Assembly: GCA_025360895.1 (NCBI GenBank)
Contig: JANYBF010000528.1
Location: 1-18,996, forward strand
DNA length: 18,996 bases
Direction: 5' to 3'
Source: Verrucomicrobiota bacterium
GTDB lineage: Bacteria > Verrucomicrobiota > Verrucomicrobiia > Limisphaerales > JADLHS01
Made by a program: the position numbers and the translations under genes
In this document: positions 7,495 to 15,179 of the stretch, piece by piece
Position numbering within the stretch: the stretch's first letter is position 1
How the letters are laid out: every line of letters starts with the position of its first letter
The notes under the pieces: generated by a model
Databases searched by the model: none
What the model was told of the DNA's origin: nothing
The model's input: only the letters and a program-made list of their open reading frames with translations

Positions 7495-7862
7495 TTGATT
7501 TTTATAGCCCTTACCGGGTTGGGTAATAATTGCAGTGAAATCGGCGTGTCCAAGGAGGTGCGGTTTCCACTTCATGTTGGGGGTTTCACCCAAGCCCGAT
7601 TCCCCCCGCCGTTTGACCAGTCTCCCTCGATCAATTCATCTAAAAAACCACGCAGCCGGATGGGCTTTTGTCGTTGACAAAGCAGCGGTTATTTTATGTG
7701 GCTTTAGCAAGCCAAATGGAAAAGCCAAAAGGGAACCGTACTGGACTGGTTCAATTGGAACCAACCCGTGAAAACGCGATTGGGATCATTGCGTCGTCGC
7801 AGGTCGGTCTGGCGACAGTGATCGCCGGCAAGCTGGTTGGTGCGGTCAAATCATAAGATATT
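7495..7862 (+). other. Stretch between tRNA-Gly and the broken peroxidase gene; no firm gene
   Basis: About 370 bases. One short frame, ATG 7716 to TAA 7856 (46 residues, ending LATVIAGKLVGAVKS), stops 6 bases before the next start, in the same reading frame. I do not recognise it; it could be a remnant, a short leader or chance. No copy of the tRNA 3' end that would mark an integrated element is seen in the window. Confidence 0.4.
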
Positions 7863-8575
7863 ATGTTCCTCAAAGAAATTGAAACCCGGCCGGCAGAAGG
7901 GATGACCAAGGTCGCCTTTAAGAAGTTGCGTGACGATGGCGAAGCCATCCCCGAGATTTTGCATCTGTTTCGTTTCAAACGGGGCAGCACGGATCATCTG
8001 GTCAGATTTACCGAAGCGGTCATGCGGGGGCCTTCGCCCCTTTCTCCCGGACTCAGAGATACTTTTCAAAAAGAAATCAATGTTCTTTTTGCAGTGATGC
8101 CCACGCGGCGGCGGCGGCGGAGTATTTGGAGGAAGGTCTTGTCGATGAAGTTCTCCGCGATCTGGAGACTTCACGGCTGGATGCGGCGCACAAAGCGTTG
8201 TTTCGTTACATCGGCAAATTGGCGGAACACCCGGAGCGCGTCACGGCTTCAGATATCAACCAACTCAAAGAAGCGGGCTGGAGTGAAGAAGCGATTTATG
8301 ACGCGTTGACGGTCGCTTCGGTCTTTAAGTTTTACAACACCTGGAATAACGGATCGGGAGTTCAGAACATGACTTCCTCGGACTATCTTTACAGTGGCAA
8401 GGTGCTGAACACATTGGGATACTGTATGGACTTCAAGTTGACGCGGCTCGTAAAGCTTGCGACCAGTAAATTCAAGTCCGTGACCACTTTTTTCCTCTCT
8501 CGCCGGCGCAATAAAAACTCCAAGCACGGCCGGGAGTGGCCTGAAAAAAAGCCCGCGCCGGCCAGCATCACCTGA
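7863..8575 (+). pseudogene. AhpD/carboxymuconolactone decarboxylase-like peroxidase, frameshifted
   Basis: Two overlapping frames together give one protein. The first (from ATG 7863) runs MFLKEIETRPAEGM to 'LSPGLR' near 8057. The second, one base back, picks up with 'SKRNQCSFCSDAHAAAAAEY' (about 8066-8125) and continues through 'RVTASDINQLKEAGWSEEAI' and 'TVASVFKFYNTWNNGSGV' to the TGA at 8573-8575. The CxxC followed by a His (QCSFCSDAH) is the redox site of AhpD-type alkylhydroperoxidases. Against the family pattern 'LR E-L-I-A-x-Y-x-S', about four residues are missing at the junction, which fits a deletion near 13 nt that also shifts the frame. Neither half alone has all parts of the domain. 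A sequencing error would not easily explain the missing residues. The C-terminal 45 residues are basic and unlike the family. Confidence 0.65.
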
Positions 8576-8643
8576 GATGCAAAGATCGCAATTTCACCGG
8601 GTTGAGAAGAGTTGTATCCGGGTGGAACCCCGTTACATCTCAG
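8572..8643 (+). repeat. 8-bp inverted repeat in the leader of the UnbV-like gene
   Basis: CTGAGATG at 8572-8579 (overlapping the stop codon of the broken peroxidase gene) is the exact reverse complement of CATCTCAG at 8636-8643, just 6 bases before the ATG at 8650. The arms are 56 bases apart. It could shape the leader RNA, or be chance. Confidence 0.4.
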
Positions 8644-8649
8644 CGTGTA

Positions 8650-10617
8650 ATGAAAAAGTATCTTAGCGGCGGGGCGGCAATTTTCTTGGTGGCTATTTGT
8701 TACGCCTTCGCCAGGCTGCCAACGCTGACTTCACCGGAACTGGCCGCCCTCGCTGGTCGCTTCCGTTTCAAAAAAATTGCGCTTCCTGAAACCCCGGACC
8801 ACCCACCGTACAAGTTTGTGCGCCAGGTGCATCCCAGTCTGGAACGCATCTCGGCCTGGGTTTCATCCGTAGGTGCCGCCGCCACGTTAGCCGATCTCGA
8901 TGGCGACGGCCTTCCCAACGATCTCATCTATATTGACTCCCGCACCGATCTCGTCACCGTCACTCCAGTACCGGGCACCGGCGACCGCTACAAACCTTTC
9001 GCACTGGATATGTCCTTTTGGTGGCATAATTCCTATGATCCTTCGACCATGGCTCCCACGGGCACTGTCGTCGGCGACTTCAATGAAGATGGTTTGATGG
9101 ATGTGCTGGTTTATTTCTGGGGACGAACACCAGTGCTTTATTTACGCAAGGCAAACGACGCGACGGGCTCTGAAGCCGGACGCGACGCCGCCTCCGATCC
9201 GTCAGAAAAGCAACTTTCATCGCTTGCTTTTGTGCCCCGCGAACTGGTTGCTTCGGGCGAGCGTTGGTATTCCGACTGCGCGACGCAAGCCGACCTCGAT
9301 GGCGATGGCCACATTGATCTGTTGATCGGAAATTACTTTCAGGATGGCGCGCGAATTCTTGACGCCAAGGCCCGCGGAACGGAAGTGATGCACGAAGGCA
9401 AGGCCAAGGCCCTCAATGGCGGCTACAAGCACGTCTTTCTGTGGCAAAGTGGCGAGAGTGGCGCTTCCCCAGCAGCGACCTACAAGGAGGTGAAAAATAT
9501 CTTTCGTGAGGAGATCGCTCACGGTTGGACGGTTGCCATGGGTGCTGCGGATTTGGACGGGGATTTGTTGCCCGAAATTTATTTTGCTCACGACTTCGGT
9601 CCTGATCGGTTGATGCACAATCGCTCCACACCTGGCCATCTGGAATTCGCGGAACTGGAGGGGCGGCGTGACTTCACGACGCCTAAATCCTGCGTCTTGG
9701 GCCACGATTCGTTTAAGGGAATGGGCTGCGATTTCGGTGACCTCAATGGCGATGGGTTGCTCGACATTTACGTGAGCAACATTGCCACAAAATTCGGACT
9801 CACTGAGAGTCATTTTCTGTGGCAGAGCACCGGACATCTGCAGGACATGAAGCTTGGGGTCGCGCCCTATTTCCAGAACAGCGAAAAGCTGGGGCTCTCC
9901 CGCAGTGGTTTTGCCTGGGACGCGCGCCTGGCTGATTTCGACAACGACGGCGTGCTGGAAGCGATTCAAGCGTGTGGTTTCATCAAAGGCAAAATCAATC
10001 GCTGGCCCGAGCTTCAGGCCCTCGGCACCAGTAACAACCAAATCGTCCACAACCCACGCTTCTGGCCCAGCTTCCGGCTGGGCACGGATTTGAGCGGGAG
10101 TGATTGCAATCCATTCTTTGTGTGCGGCGACGATGGGCGATACCACGACATTGCTCCGCTGCTCGGCCTCGCCGAACCGATGGTCAGCCGAGGCATTGCC
10201 CTTGCCGATGTTGAAGGCGATGGCCGGTTGGATTTCGTGTGTGCCAACCAGTGGGGTCCCTCTGATTTCTTCAAGAACGAATCTCCGCCAGCCGGCGACT
10301 TTCTTGGTTTGCGGCTTGTCCGGGGAAAAGGCTTTCCAGCCATCGGCGCAGTCGCTACGGTCACTCTGGCCGATGGCCGGAAGTTGGTTTCGTTCGTTGA
10401 TGGTGGGAACGGACATTCCGGGCGGCGTAGTCCGGATATTCATTTCGGCTTGGGTGTTGTGGAGAAATCGAAACCCGTCCAGGTGGAAATTAAATGGCGG
10501 AATACGGAGGGAAAGATTCAACAAAGCACTGAGCAACTGGCGCCTGGCTGGCACACTCTTCAATTGCGGAACACTGACATCCTCGTCAGTGCTCCGCACC
10601 ATCTGGTGCTGCGATGA
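8650..10617 (+). CDS. UnbV-like FG-GAP/VCBS repeat protein with C-terminal ASPIC/UnbV domain
   Basis: A 655-residue exported protein. A signal peptide or anchor lies at residues 5-22 (LSGGAAIFLVAICYAFAR). A propeller-like body follows with seven Asp-rich calcium-loop motifs: ADLDGDGLPN (81-90), GDFNEDGLMD (142-151), ADLDGDGHID (214-223), ADLDGDLLPE (300-309), GDLNGDGLLD (363-372), ADFDNDGVLE (428-437) and ADVEGDGRLD (519-528). The C-terminal 560-640 is an ASPIC/UnbV domain, seen as 'GFPAIGAVATVTLADGRK', then 'VDGGNGHSGRRSPDIHFGLG' and 'VEIKWRN...Q....L..GWH'. I chose the ATG at 8650 because it starts the signal peptide; a TTG at 8602 in the same frame is less likely. The stop overlaps the next ATG (ATGA). 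In enediyne cassettes the homologous genes unbV and unbU are also neighbours; their biochemical role is not settled. The protein probably acts outside the cytoplasm, with or near its membrane partner. Confidence 0.85.
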   Translation: MKKYLSGGAAIFLVAICYAFARLPTLTSPELAALAGRFRFKKIALPETPDHPPYKFVRQVHPSLERISAWVSSVGAAATLADLDGDGLPNDLIYIDSRTDLVTVTPVPGTGDRYKPFALDMSFWWHNSYDPSTMAPTGTVVGDFNEDGLMDVLVYFWGRTPVLYLRKANDATGSEAGRDAASDPSEKQLSSLAFVPRELVASGERWYSDCATQADLDGDGHIDLLIGNYFQDGARILDAKARGTEVMHEGKAKALNGGYKHVFLWQSGESGASPAATYKEVKNIFREEIAHGWTVAMGAADLDGDLLPEIYFAHDFGPDRLMHNRSTPGHLEFAELEGRRDFTTPKSCVLGHDSFKGMGCDFGDLNGDGLLDIYVSNIATKFGLTESHFLWQSTGHLQDMKLGVAPYFQNSEKLGLSRSGFAWDARLADFDNDGVLEAIQACGFIKGKINRWPELQALGTSNNQIVHNPRFWPSFRLGTDLSGSDCNPFFVCGDDGRYHDIAPLLGLAEPMVSRGIALADVEGDGRLDFVCANQWGPSDFFKNESPPAGDFLGLRLVRGKGFPAIGAVATVTLADGRKLVSFVDGGNGHSGRRSPDIHFGLGVVEKSKPVQVEIKWRNTEGKIQQSTEQLAPGWHTLQLRNTDILVSAPHHLVLR

Positions 10618-11609
10618 AAACCATAGCTTTCAACACGACGCTCCTGTTCTATCCGAACAAGAATCCCAAACTGCGGCTGTTCGCGCTCTGGTATTTCACC
10701 ACACTCATGATCATTTGGAATGTGGTTGGGCACACGGTGTTGGGATTCGAGCAGTCCTGGGCAACACCACTCACTGCGATTGCCACCGCCATCGTTGTTT
10801 CAATGCTGCTGGATTGGGTGGATGCCCGGGCAAAGAACCGGGAACTGCGCTTCACGGGCGGCCTGGGAAATTTTCTGAATTTTCTTCCGGCTTGCCTGAT
10901 TCCCGGATTTGCCTGTGGTATGCTGCTCTATGCCAACGAACGGCTGTGGCCGGTGATCTTCGCCGTCGTTCTTTCCATCGGTTCGAAAGTTATTTTGCGT
11001 GCCCCGGTTGGCAACGGCCATACCCAGCATATTTTTAATCCATCGAACTTTGGCGTCGCCGCCACGCTCGTCCTCTTTCCCGAGGTTGGCTTCGCGCCGC
11101 CCTATCATTTCACGGAAAATATCACTGGCCTCTGGGACTGGGGGGTTCCATTGATTGTCCTCCTGACCGGGATCATTGTTCATGGGCTGTTCACCGGGCG
11201 TTTGCCACTGGTGGCCGCCTGGGTGGGTGGGTTCATCCTGCAAGGCCTCGTCCGCGCCAAACTTTTCGGCGCGCCCCTTTTCGTACCGCTGATGCCGATG
11301 ACCAGCGCCGCGTTCATTGTCTTTACGCTTTACATGATCCCCGATCCCGCCACGACGCCGCTCAAGCCGGCCCGGCAGGCGCTGTTCGGTTTCTCGGTGG
11401 CGATTATCTATGCGATCTCACAGATTCTTCACATCGTCTTCGGCCTGTTCTTTGCGCTGCTGGCCGTGTGCGCCATCTGCGGCTTGTCACTGCATGCCTG
11501 GGCGATATGGAACAAGCTTCAAGGCATAACTACGGACGCGAAACCAAAAACGAACCGTGTTGCACAAGAATTTGCCATCCAGTCTGGGCGTCACGGAAAG
11601 GGGGAATAG
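10614..11609 (+). CDS. UnbU-like membrane protein, RnfD/NqrB-related
   Basis: A 331-residue polytopic membrane protein with about 8-10 hydrophobic helices (e.g. 22-44, 51-67, 88-106, 110-126, 178-194, 224-242, 257-275, 276-297). Two motifs recall the RnfD/NqrB family: 'FNPSNFGVA' (141-149), like the family's NP..LG segment, and 'MIPDPATTPLKP' (241-252), like 'TDP.T.P'. A Ser/Thr-Gly-Ala-Thr site for covalent FMN, present in true RnfD/NqrB, is not visible. The closest concept I know is UnbU, the enediyne-cassette membrane protein related to RnfD. It overlaps the UnbV-like gene by 4 bases, so both are coupled. No other rnf or nqr gene, and no polyketide synthase, is near. The last 30 residues are polar and probably cytoplasmic. 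Confidence 0.8.
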   Translation: MKTIAFNTTLLFYPNKNPKLRLFALWYFTTLMIIWNVVGHTVLGFEQSWATPLTAIATAIVVSMLLDWVDARAKNRELRFTGGLGNFLNFLPACLIPGFACGMLLYANERLWPVIFAVVLSIGSKVILRAPVGNGHTQHIFNPSNFGVAATLVLFPEVGFAPPYHFTENITGLWDWGVPLIVLLTGIIVHGLFTGRLPLVAAWVGGFILQGLVRAKLFGAPLFVPLMPMTSAAFIVFTLYMIPDPATTPLKPARQALFGFSVAIIYAISQILHIVFGLFFALLAVCAICGLSLHAWAIWNKLQGITTDAKPKTNRVAQEFAIQSGRHGKGE

Positions 11610-11648
11610 GGGAATGAATAACGAGATTTTTTAGCCGAAGACAAATAT

Positions 11649-12431
11649 CTACGGCTGAAAGGCAAAACTTTTCCGATCTTCATCGCCGATGGCCCAGAGA
11701 TTTTCCGGCCAGACTTCTCGTCCGTATTTTAACAAGCGCGCACTACCATCAACGAAGGCAAAATTTGAACTGCCAGCCTTGCTCACGGTGCCGGCTCTTA
11801 GCGTTCCGTGACACCCGCGTTCGATTTGGTCAGCGTCGTTACCCACGCCTTCCAGCAAATCCATAAAATAATGTGGGGAAACGGCCAAGCCGGCTTCTTT
11901 TTGCAGGTTCTTTTTCTCACCGAACTCGACCGTATCCGAGGGTTTGCGAACGGCATTTTCTTTGAGCGCCATGCCGTTGTAGGAGTTGGCATCGGGGTTG
12001 CCGGTGCTATGCCAGAAATAATCGTTCCACCCATTGATCATGTAACTGCGGGGTGAGCGGTCAGCAAGGGTTGGTGAATTGGTGTCCGTCAACGGCGTGC
12101 CGCGCTTTGCATCCGTGGCGCAGACCAGGAGATCAACATTCTTGTAATACTCCTGCAACGAGGTTGGCCATCGGTAGGCATTGGTTCGCGGGGGCAGCAA
12201 CTCCCCGTTGTCTCCGGCGTACAGGGTCATCGCGAGAGAGAGTTGGCGGAGGTTGTTGGCGCACTTGATCCGGTAGGCCGATTCCTTGGCCCGTGCCAGC
12301 GAAGGCAATAACATGCTGGCGAGAATTGCAATGATGGCAATGACCACCAGCAGCTCAATCAAGGTAAATGCGAGGGCGGGCGACCGGCGTCCGGCCCGAA
12401 CCGTCCATTGATTTTTAAAACCATTATTCAT
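11649..12431 (-). CDS. Type II pseudopilin-like protein (prepilin N-terminal methylation domain)
   Basis: A 260-residue protein with a 21-residue basic leader, then the prepilin peptidase site 'A|FTLIELLVVIAIIAILASM' (Phe22 would be the mature N-terminus and Glu26 the conserved Glu5). The helix continues into 'LLPSLARAKE' and 'CANNLRQLSLAMTLYAGDNG', the family pattern abundant in Verrucomicrobiota and Planctomycetes. The C-terminal half holds 'NFAFVDGSARLLK', typical of the 'H-x-G' variant of these proteins (DUF1559-like). Ala instead of Gly at -1 is common in that phylum. Such proteins number many per genome and their roles are mostly unknown. The ATG at 12431 gives the usual leader length; a TTG start at 12488 is less likely. 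It converges with the UnbU-like gene and diverges from the next gene. Confidence 0.88.
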   Translation of the reverse strand: MNNGFKNQWTVRAGRRSPALAFTLIELLVVIAIIAILASMLLPSLARAKESAYRIKCANNLRQLSLAMTLYAGDNGELLPPRTNAYRWPTSLQEYYKNVDLLVCATDAKRGTPLTDTNSPTLADRSPRSYMINGWNDYFWHSTGNPDANSYNGMALKENAVRKPSDTVEFGEKKNLQKEAGLAVSPHYFMDLLEGVGNDADQIERGCHGTLRAGTVSKAGSSNFAFVDGSARLLKYGREVWPENLWAIGDEDRKSFAFQP

Positions 12432-12498
12432 TGTCAGAAATTGCTTTGTCCTGTTCCGTATCGAATACTCCCACAAAATTACCGTCAATCATTTCACA

Positions 12499-12957
12499 AT
12501 GTCGAAACCGAAAATCATTTTTATCCACTTGCTCTTGCTCGGACTGGGCGCTTTGAGCGTTTACCTGAACAAAGACTGGTTTGCGAAGGATGCTATTCAA
12601 ATTTCTTATCGCGTCAGTCCCTGGCTGGCCAATCGTCGCCCTGGCGCGCGGGGCGGCCCGCTTGGCGAACCAGTCGTATTCACACTCGGTGGGTATTATC
12701 GGTTGACCAGCGTCAATGTTGTCCTCGCGGCGGACATCGCCACTAACAAATACGCGCACCCAATCTGGAGCCTGGTGACGGAATCCAATTCCATACCGAC
12801 CACCAGCTTTGCGTATGGTGATTCCATTCGCGGCATGCATCCCGCCGTCAAAGGCGCGCGGGCGGATCCGCTTGAACCCGGCATCACCTACTGCCTGTTG
12901 CTTGCAACCAAGGAACAGACCGCGCAGCACGACTTCAGTCTCGGGCCAAAAAATTGA
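12499..12957 (+). CDS. Hypothetical membrane-anchored protein
   Basis: A 152-residue protein that I do not recognise. A hydrophobic N-terminal segment (residues 5-22, KIIFIHLLLLGLGALSVY) after a basic start should be a signal anchor, and the rest (about 125 residues, beta-rich in appearance, e.g. 'PVVFTLGGYYRLTSVNVVLA') would then lie outside the cytoplasm. No catalytic motif is visible, and there is one Cys (in YCLLLATKE). It diverges from the pseudopilin gene with 67 bases between starts, so promoters for both must lie in or near 12432-12498. The class V enzyme gene follows after about 75 bases. Confidence 0.65.
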   Translation: MSKPKIIFIHLLLLGLGALSVYLNKDWFAKDAIQISYRVSPWLANRRPGARGGPLGEPVVFTLGGYYRLTSVNVVLAADIATNKYAHPIWSLVTESNSIPTTSFAYGDSIRGMHPAVKGARADPLEPGITYCLLLATKEQTAQHDFSLGPKN

Positions 12958-13008
12958 CCGGCTTTACCAAATGCCCACAGCTCCGTGCCGTGCCGCTTTA
13001 CGCCCGCC

Positions 13009-13026
13009 CGTAGCATCCGTAGCATC
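13009..13026 (+). repeat. 9-bp tandem duplication just before the PLP-enzyme start
   Basis: CGTAGCATC occurs twice in a row (13009-13017, 13018-13026), ending 5 bases before the ATG at 13032. It occupies the place where a ribosome binding site would be, without containing one. Confidence 0.5.
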
Positions 13027-13031
13027 GGTGC

Positions 13032-14183
13032 ATGACGATTGCTGAAATCTTGACGAATGAGGAATTGCGCCGAAGTGAATTCCCGGTCGTACAAAAGAAA
13101 ATCTTCCTCGCGCACGCGGCCGACTGTCCGTTGCCGCAGCGGGTGGCCCAAGCCGTGGCGGATTACGCCCAGCACGCTGCGTCCGGTGACCAGGAAGCTT
13201 TGATTTTCCCGAGCGCGTTGGAGGCCGGACGCCAGCTCGCCGCCCAACTGCTGAATTGTCAGGGCGAGGAAGTTGCCTTCGTTGGGCCGACGTCGTTGGC
13301 GCTGAGTTTTTTCGCGAGCGGCCTCAAGTTCCGTAAACGCGACAATATCCTCATTTATCACGACGATTATCCGTCGAATGTTTATCCATGGATGGCGCTG
13401 GCTGAACAGGGGATTGAAGTGCGGCTGCTCAACATTCGCGGCCTGGGCGTCATCCGGCCTCGGGATGTGATCGGGCAGGTGGATGAAAATACCCGGTTGG
13501 TTGCGCTGGCATCGTGTCATTTCGTCAGCGGCTTTCGACTGGACCATGCTGCGATCGGGAAAGCCTTGCGCGAGCGGGGAATTCTTTTCTGCCTCGACGG
13601 TATCCAGACGCTCGGTGCCTTTCCGACAACAATGGAGCAAGTGGATTTGCTCGCCGCCGACGCGCACAAGTGGCTGCTCGGTCCGTGCGGCGCGGGCATC
13701 ATGTATGTGCGCCGGGAAATCCAGGCCCGACTCAATCCACCGGTTTATGGCTGGCACAATGTGCGATGTCCGAACTTTGTGGCCCAGGAACAGATGGTGT
13801 ACCGCAGCGGGGCTGAAAAATTCGAGGCGGGCACGCACAACCTACTGGGCCTGGTTGGGCTGAATGCGGCCATGACTCTCCTGCTGGAACTAGGCGTGGA
13901 CAATATCGCACGCGAACTTCTGCGCAAACGCGCGTGGCTCGTGCCGGCGTTGCAGGCGAAGAGTTACACCGTGTTGAACGCGGACGCCGCCCTGGAGAAC
14001 GCCAGCGGTATCGTCACGTTTTTCAAACCGGGTCCGGACCTCGCGCCGCTCCATCAAAAGCTTCTGGATGCCAACATCATCACGTCGCTGCGCGTAGATC
14101 GTGCGGGTCAGCGCTATATCCGGCTCTCCCCACATTTCTACAACACGGACGCGGAACTGCAGCGCGTGGTGGAACTGGTTTGA
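13032..14183 (+). CDS. Class V PLP-dependent aminotransferase/desulfurase-fold enzyme
   Basis: A 383-residue fold-type I PLP enzyme of aminotransferase class V. Cofactor residues: Asp189 and Gln192 in 'LDGIQTLGAFP' (pyridine ring) and His212-Lys213 in 'DLLAADAHKWLLGPCGAGIM' (Schiff-base Lys). A glycine/threonine phosphate-site analogue is 'VGPTSLALSF' (84-93). Near the C-terminus 'RYIRLSPHFYNTDAEL' supplies the substrate-carboxylate Arg. The catalytic-Cys loop of cysteine desulfurases (type RxGHHCAQP) is replaced by 'RVDRAGQRYIRLS', so it is probably not SufS/IscS. Closest relatives by pattern are the isopenicillin-N-epimerase/kynureninase-like group; the substrate cannot be told from sequence. 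It is flanked by unrelated genes. Confidence 0.85.
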   Translation: MTIAEILTNEELRRSEFPVVQKKIFLAHAADCPLPQRVAQAVADYAQHAASGDQEALIFPSALEAGRQLAAQLLNCQGEEVAFVGPTSLALSFFASGLKFRKRDNILIYHDDYPSNVYPWMALAEQGIEVRLLNIRGLGVIRPRDVIGQVDENTRLVALASCHFVSGFRLDHAAIGKALRERGILFCLDGIQTLGAFPTTMEQVDLLAADAHKWLLGPCGAGIMYVRREIQARLNPPVYGWHNVRCPNFVAQEQMVYRSGAEKFEAGTHNLLGLVGLNAAMTLLLELGVDNIARELLRKRAWLVPALQAKSYTVLNADAALENASGIVTFFKPGPDLAPLHQKLLDANIITSLRVDRAGQRYIRLSPHFYNTDAELQRVVELV

Positions 14184-14351
14184 AATCGCTACCTCCCGGC
14201 GGCGGCTACCGTTGATCGGTGTTTCGGGCGCGGGGTGAATTTCCGGGCAAAGCACCGGTTGGAAAACTTGCGGGTAATACCGCTGGTGGGCACGCAGCCT
14301 GATACCCTACCGGGCTGGTTTTCAAACTGGCGTTTAGCGGATCGTCCCAGC

Positions 14352-14672
14352 TTAACGGAGCGTGGCGGAATTCGTTATCGGCTCCTCGAAGCGAATGACG
14401 AATTCGCCTGGCTTGGCATAAAGGAGTCGGTTGCGGATGAGCCGTGCAACGGTTTTGGGGTCATTGAGTGCGCCAATGGTCGTCTCGAGTTGTTTTTTGG
14501 TCTCGATTTCCTTCTTCAATTTCTCATCCACTTGGTCAATCTCTTTGCGCAGTGTCGCATTTTCATGAATGAGCGGGAGATACCAGACGCCGATCCCGCC
14601 GAGGACGGCGAGCAACAAGAGAAAAACGACCACGCGGGTGAGTTTGTTCCAGATGCTGTCGGCGACATTCAC
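14352..14672 (-). CDS. FtsB/DivIC-family septum formation initiator
   Basis: A 106-residue protein with the FtsB/DivIC plan: a short cytoplasmic head, one membrane helix (residues 14-34, VVVFLLLLAVLGGIGVWYLP), a coiled coil (36-68, with heptads such as LRKEIDQVDEKLKKEI) and the C-terminal motif 'ARLIRNRLLYAKPGEFVIRF' (76-95), which corresponds to the 'A.E.L..VKPGE..I' end of the family. These proteins join FtsL and FtsQ in the divisome. The start is GTG at 14672, the only sensible start after an in-frame TAA 12 bases upstream. It lies 46 bases after the small lipoprotein gene on the same strand, probably as one transcript. Enolase, a frequent neighbour elsewhere, is not here. Confidence 0.85.
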   Translation of the reverse strand: MNVADSIWNKLTRVVVFLLLLAVLGGIGVWYLPLIHENATLRKEIDQVDEKLKKEIETKKQLETTIGALNDPKTVARLIRNRLLYAKPGEFVIRFEEPITNSATLR

Positions 14673-14718
14673 GGTCGCCAGTTAATCACGCTTTTGGCGC
14701 CAGCGGAAGCACAGAAAT

Positions 14719-15081
14719 TCACCGGGCGAACTTTTTCCACGCGGTCAACTGGCCGGCGGCGTCAAAGTTCAGGCGCAGGAAGTAGTCCGGCGTGGCCGGC
14801 CCGACTCCGACTGGCGCATAGTCGGTCCAACCCGGCCCGCCGTAGGCGCCGCCTGCGGCCCCGTAAATTACGGCCCGGCCGCGCTGCGTCAGCCAATCGG
14901 CCACGCGCGCGCCGTCAGAGAGTTTCGCCTCTTTATCCGGCGGGCCCAGTTCGACCACGGCCTGGTCAAAGGTGTAGTGGCCCACGCGCCCGGCCCAGTC
15001 AATCTTGGCGGTTGCGCAACCACCGAGGACGAACACCGCCAGCACCATCCCCCAGCCGTCCGATCGGCGAAATAAGTTCAT
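14719..15081 (-). CDS. Small lipoprotein, BamE/SmpA-like pattern
   Basis: A 120-residue lipoprotein. Its signal peptide ends in the lipobox 'VLGGC' with Cys22. The mature part shows 'YTFDQAVVELGPPDKEAKLS', 'DGARVADWLTQRG' and the final 'LRLNFDAAGQLTAWKK'. This pattern, a helix followed by 'LG.PD' and closing beta strands with a Trp, is that of small SmpA/BamE-type outer-membrane lipoproteins, although the similarity is loose. A Gly/Tyr-rich loop lies in the middle (YGAAGGAYGGPGW). It precedes the FtsB-like gene and diverges from the Yip1-like gene with 98 bases between starts. Confidence 0.75.
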   Translation of the reverse strand: MNLFRRSDGWGMVLAVFVLGGCATAKIDWAGRVGHYTFDQAVVELGPPDKEAKLSDGARVADWLTQRGRAVIYGAAGGAYGGPGWTDYAPVGVGPATPDYFLRLNFDAAGQLTAWKKFAR

Positions 15082-15179
15082 ACCAACACTCTATTGGCGG
15101 ACCTGCGGAAGGCAAGACGCCGCGCGGTGCCGGTGCAATTGTATTGTCTGCGGTGGACGGCGCGGTTACTAATTTAGCC

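Noticed and set aside
7393..7677. Open frame of 94 codons across the tRNA-Gly gene (containing SSMVERQPSKLHTRVRFPLP)
   Set aside because: It is a translation of the tRNA itself, a well-known false protein; the tRNA structure is complete.
7421..8575. Possible integrated element at the tRNA-Gly 3' end
   Set aside because: No integrase, and no repeat of the tRNA 3' end elsewhere in the window; the downstream genes look chromosomal.
9217..10602. 461-codon minus-strand frame opposite the UnbV-like gene
   Set aside because: Shadow frame caused by GC-rich coding bias; the + strand has seven regular DxDxDG motifs and a family C-terminus.
11633..11656. AGCCG/CGGCT hairpin between the convergent UnbU-like and pseudopilin genes
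   Set aside because: The stem has 5 bp, overlaps the pseudopilin stop, and the T run precedes it on the + strand; on the minus strand A residues follow, so it does not fit an intrinsic terminator in either direction.
14295..14322. Hairpin CAGCC/GGCTG followed by GTTTT, as terminator for the PLP-enzyme gene
   Set aside because: Only 5 bp of stem with a 13-base loop; too weak to call.
14235..15179. Long + strand frame leading into the Yip1-like gene
   Set aside because: It runs antisense to the FtsB-like and lipoprotein genes and its product is Arg/Pro-rich without a family pattern; the real gene starts at 15180.
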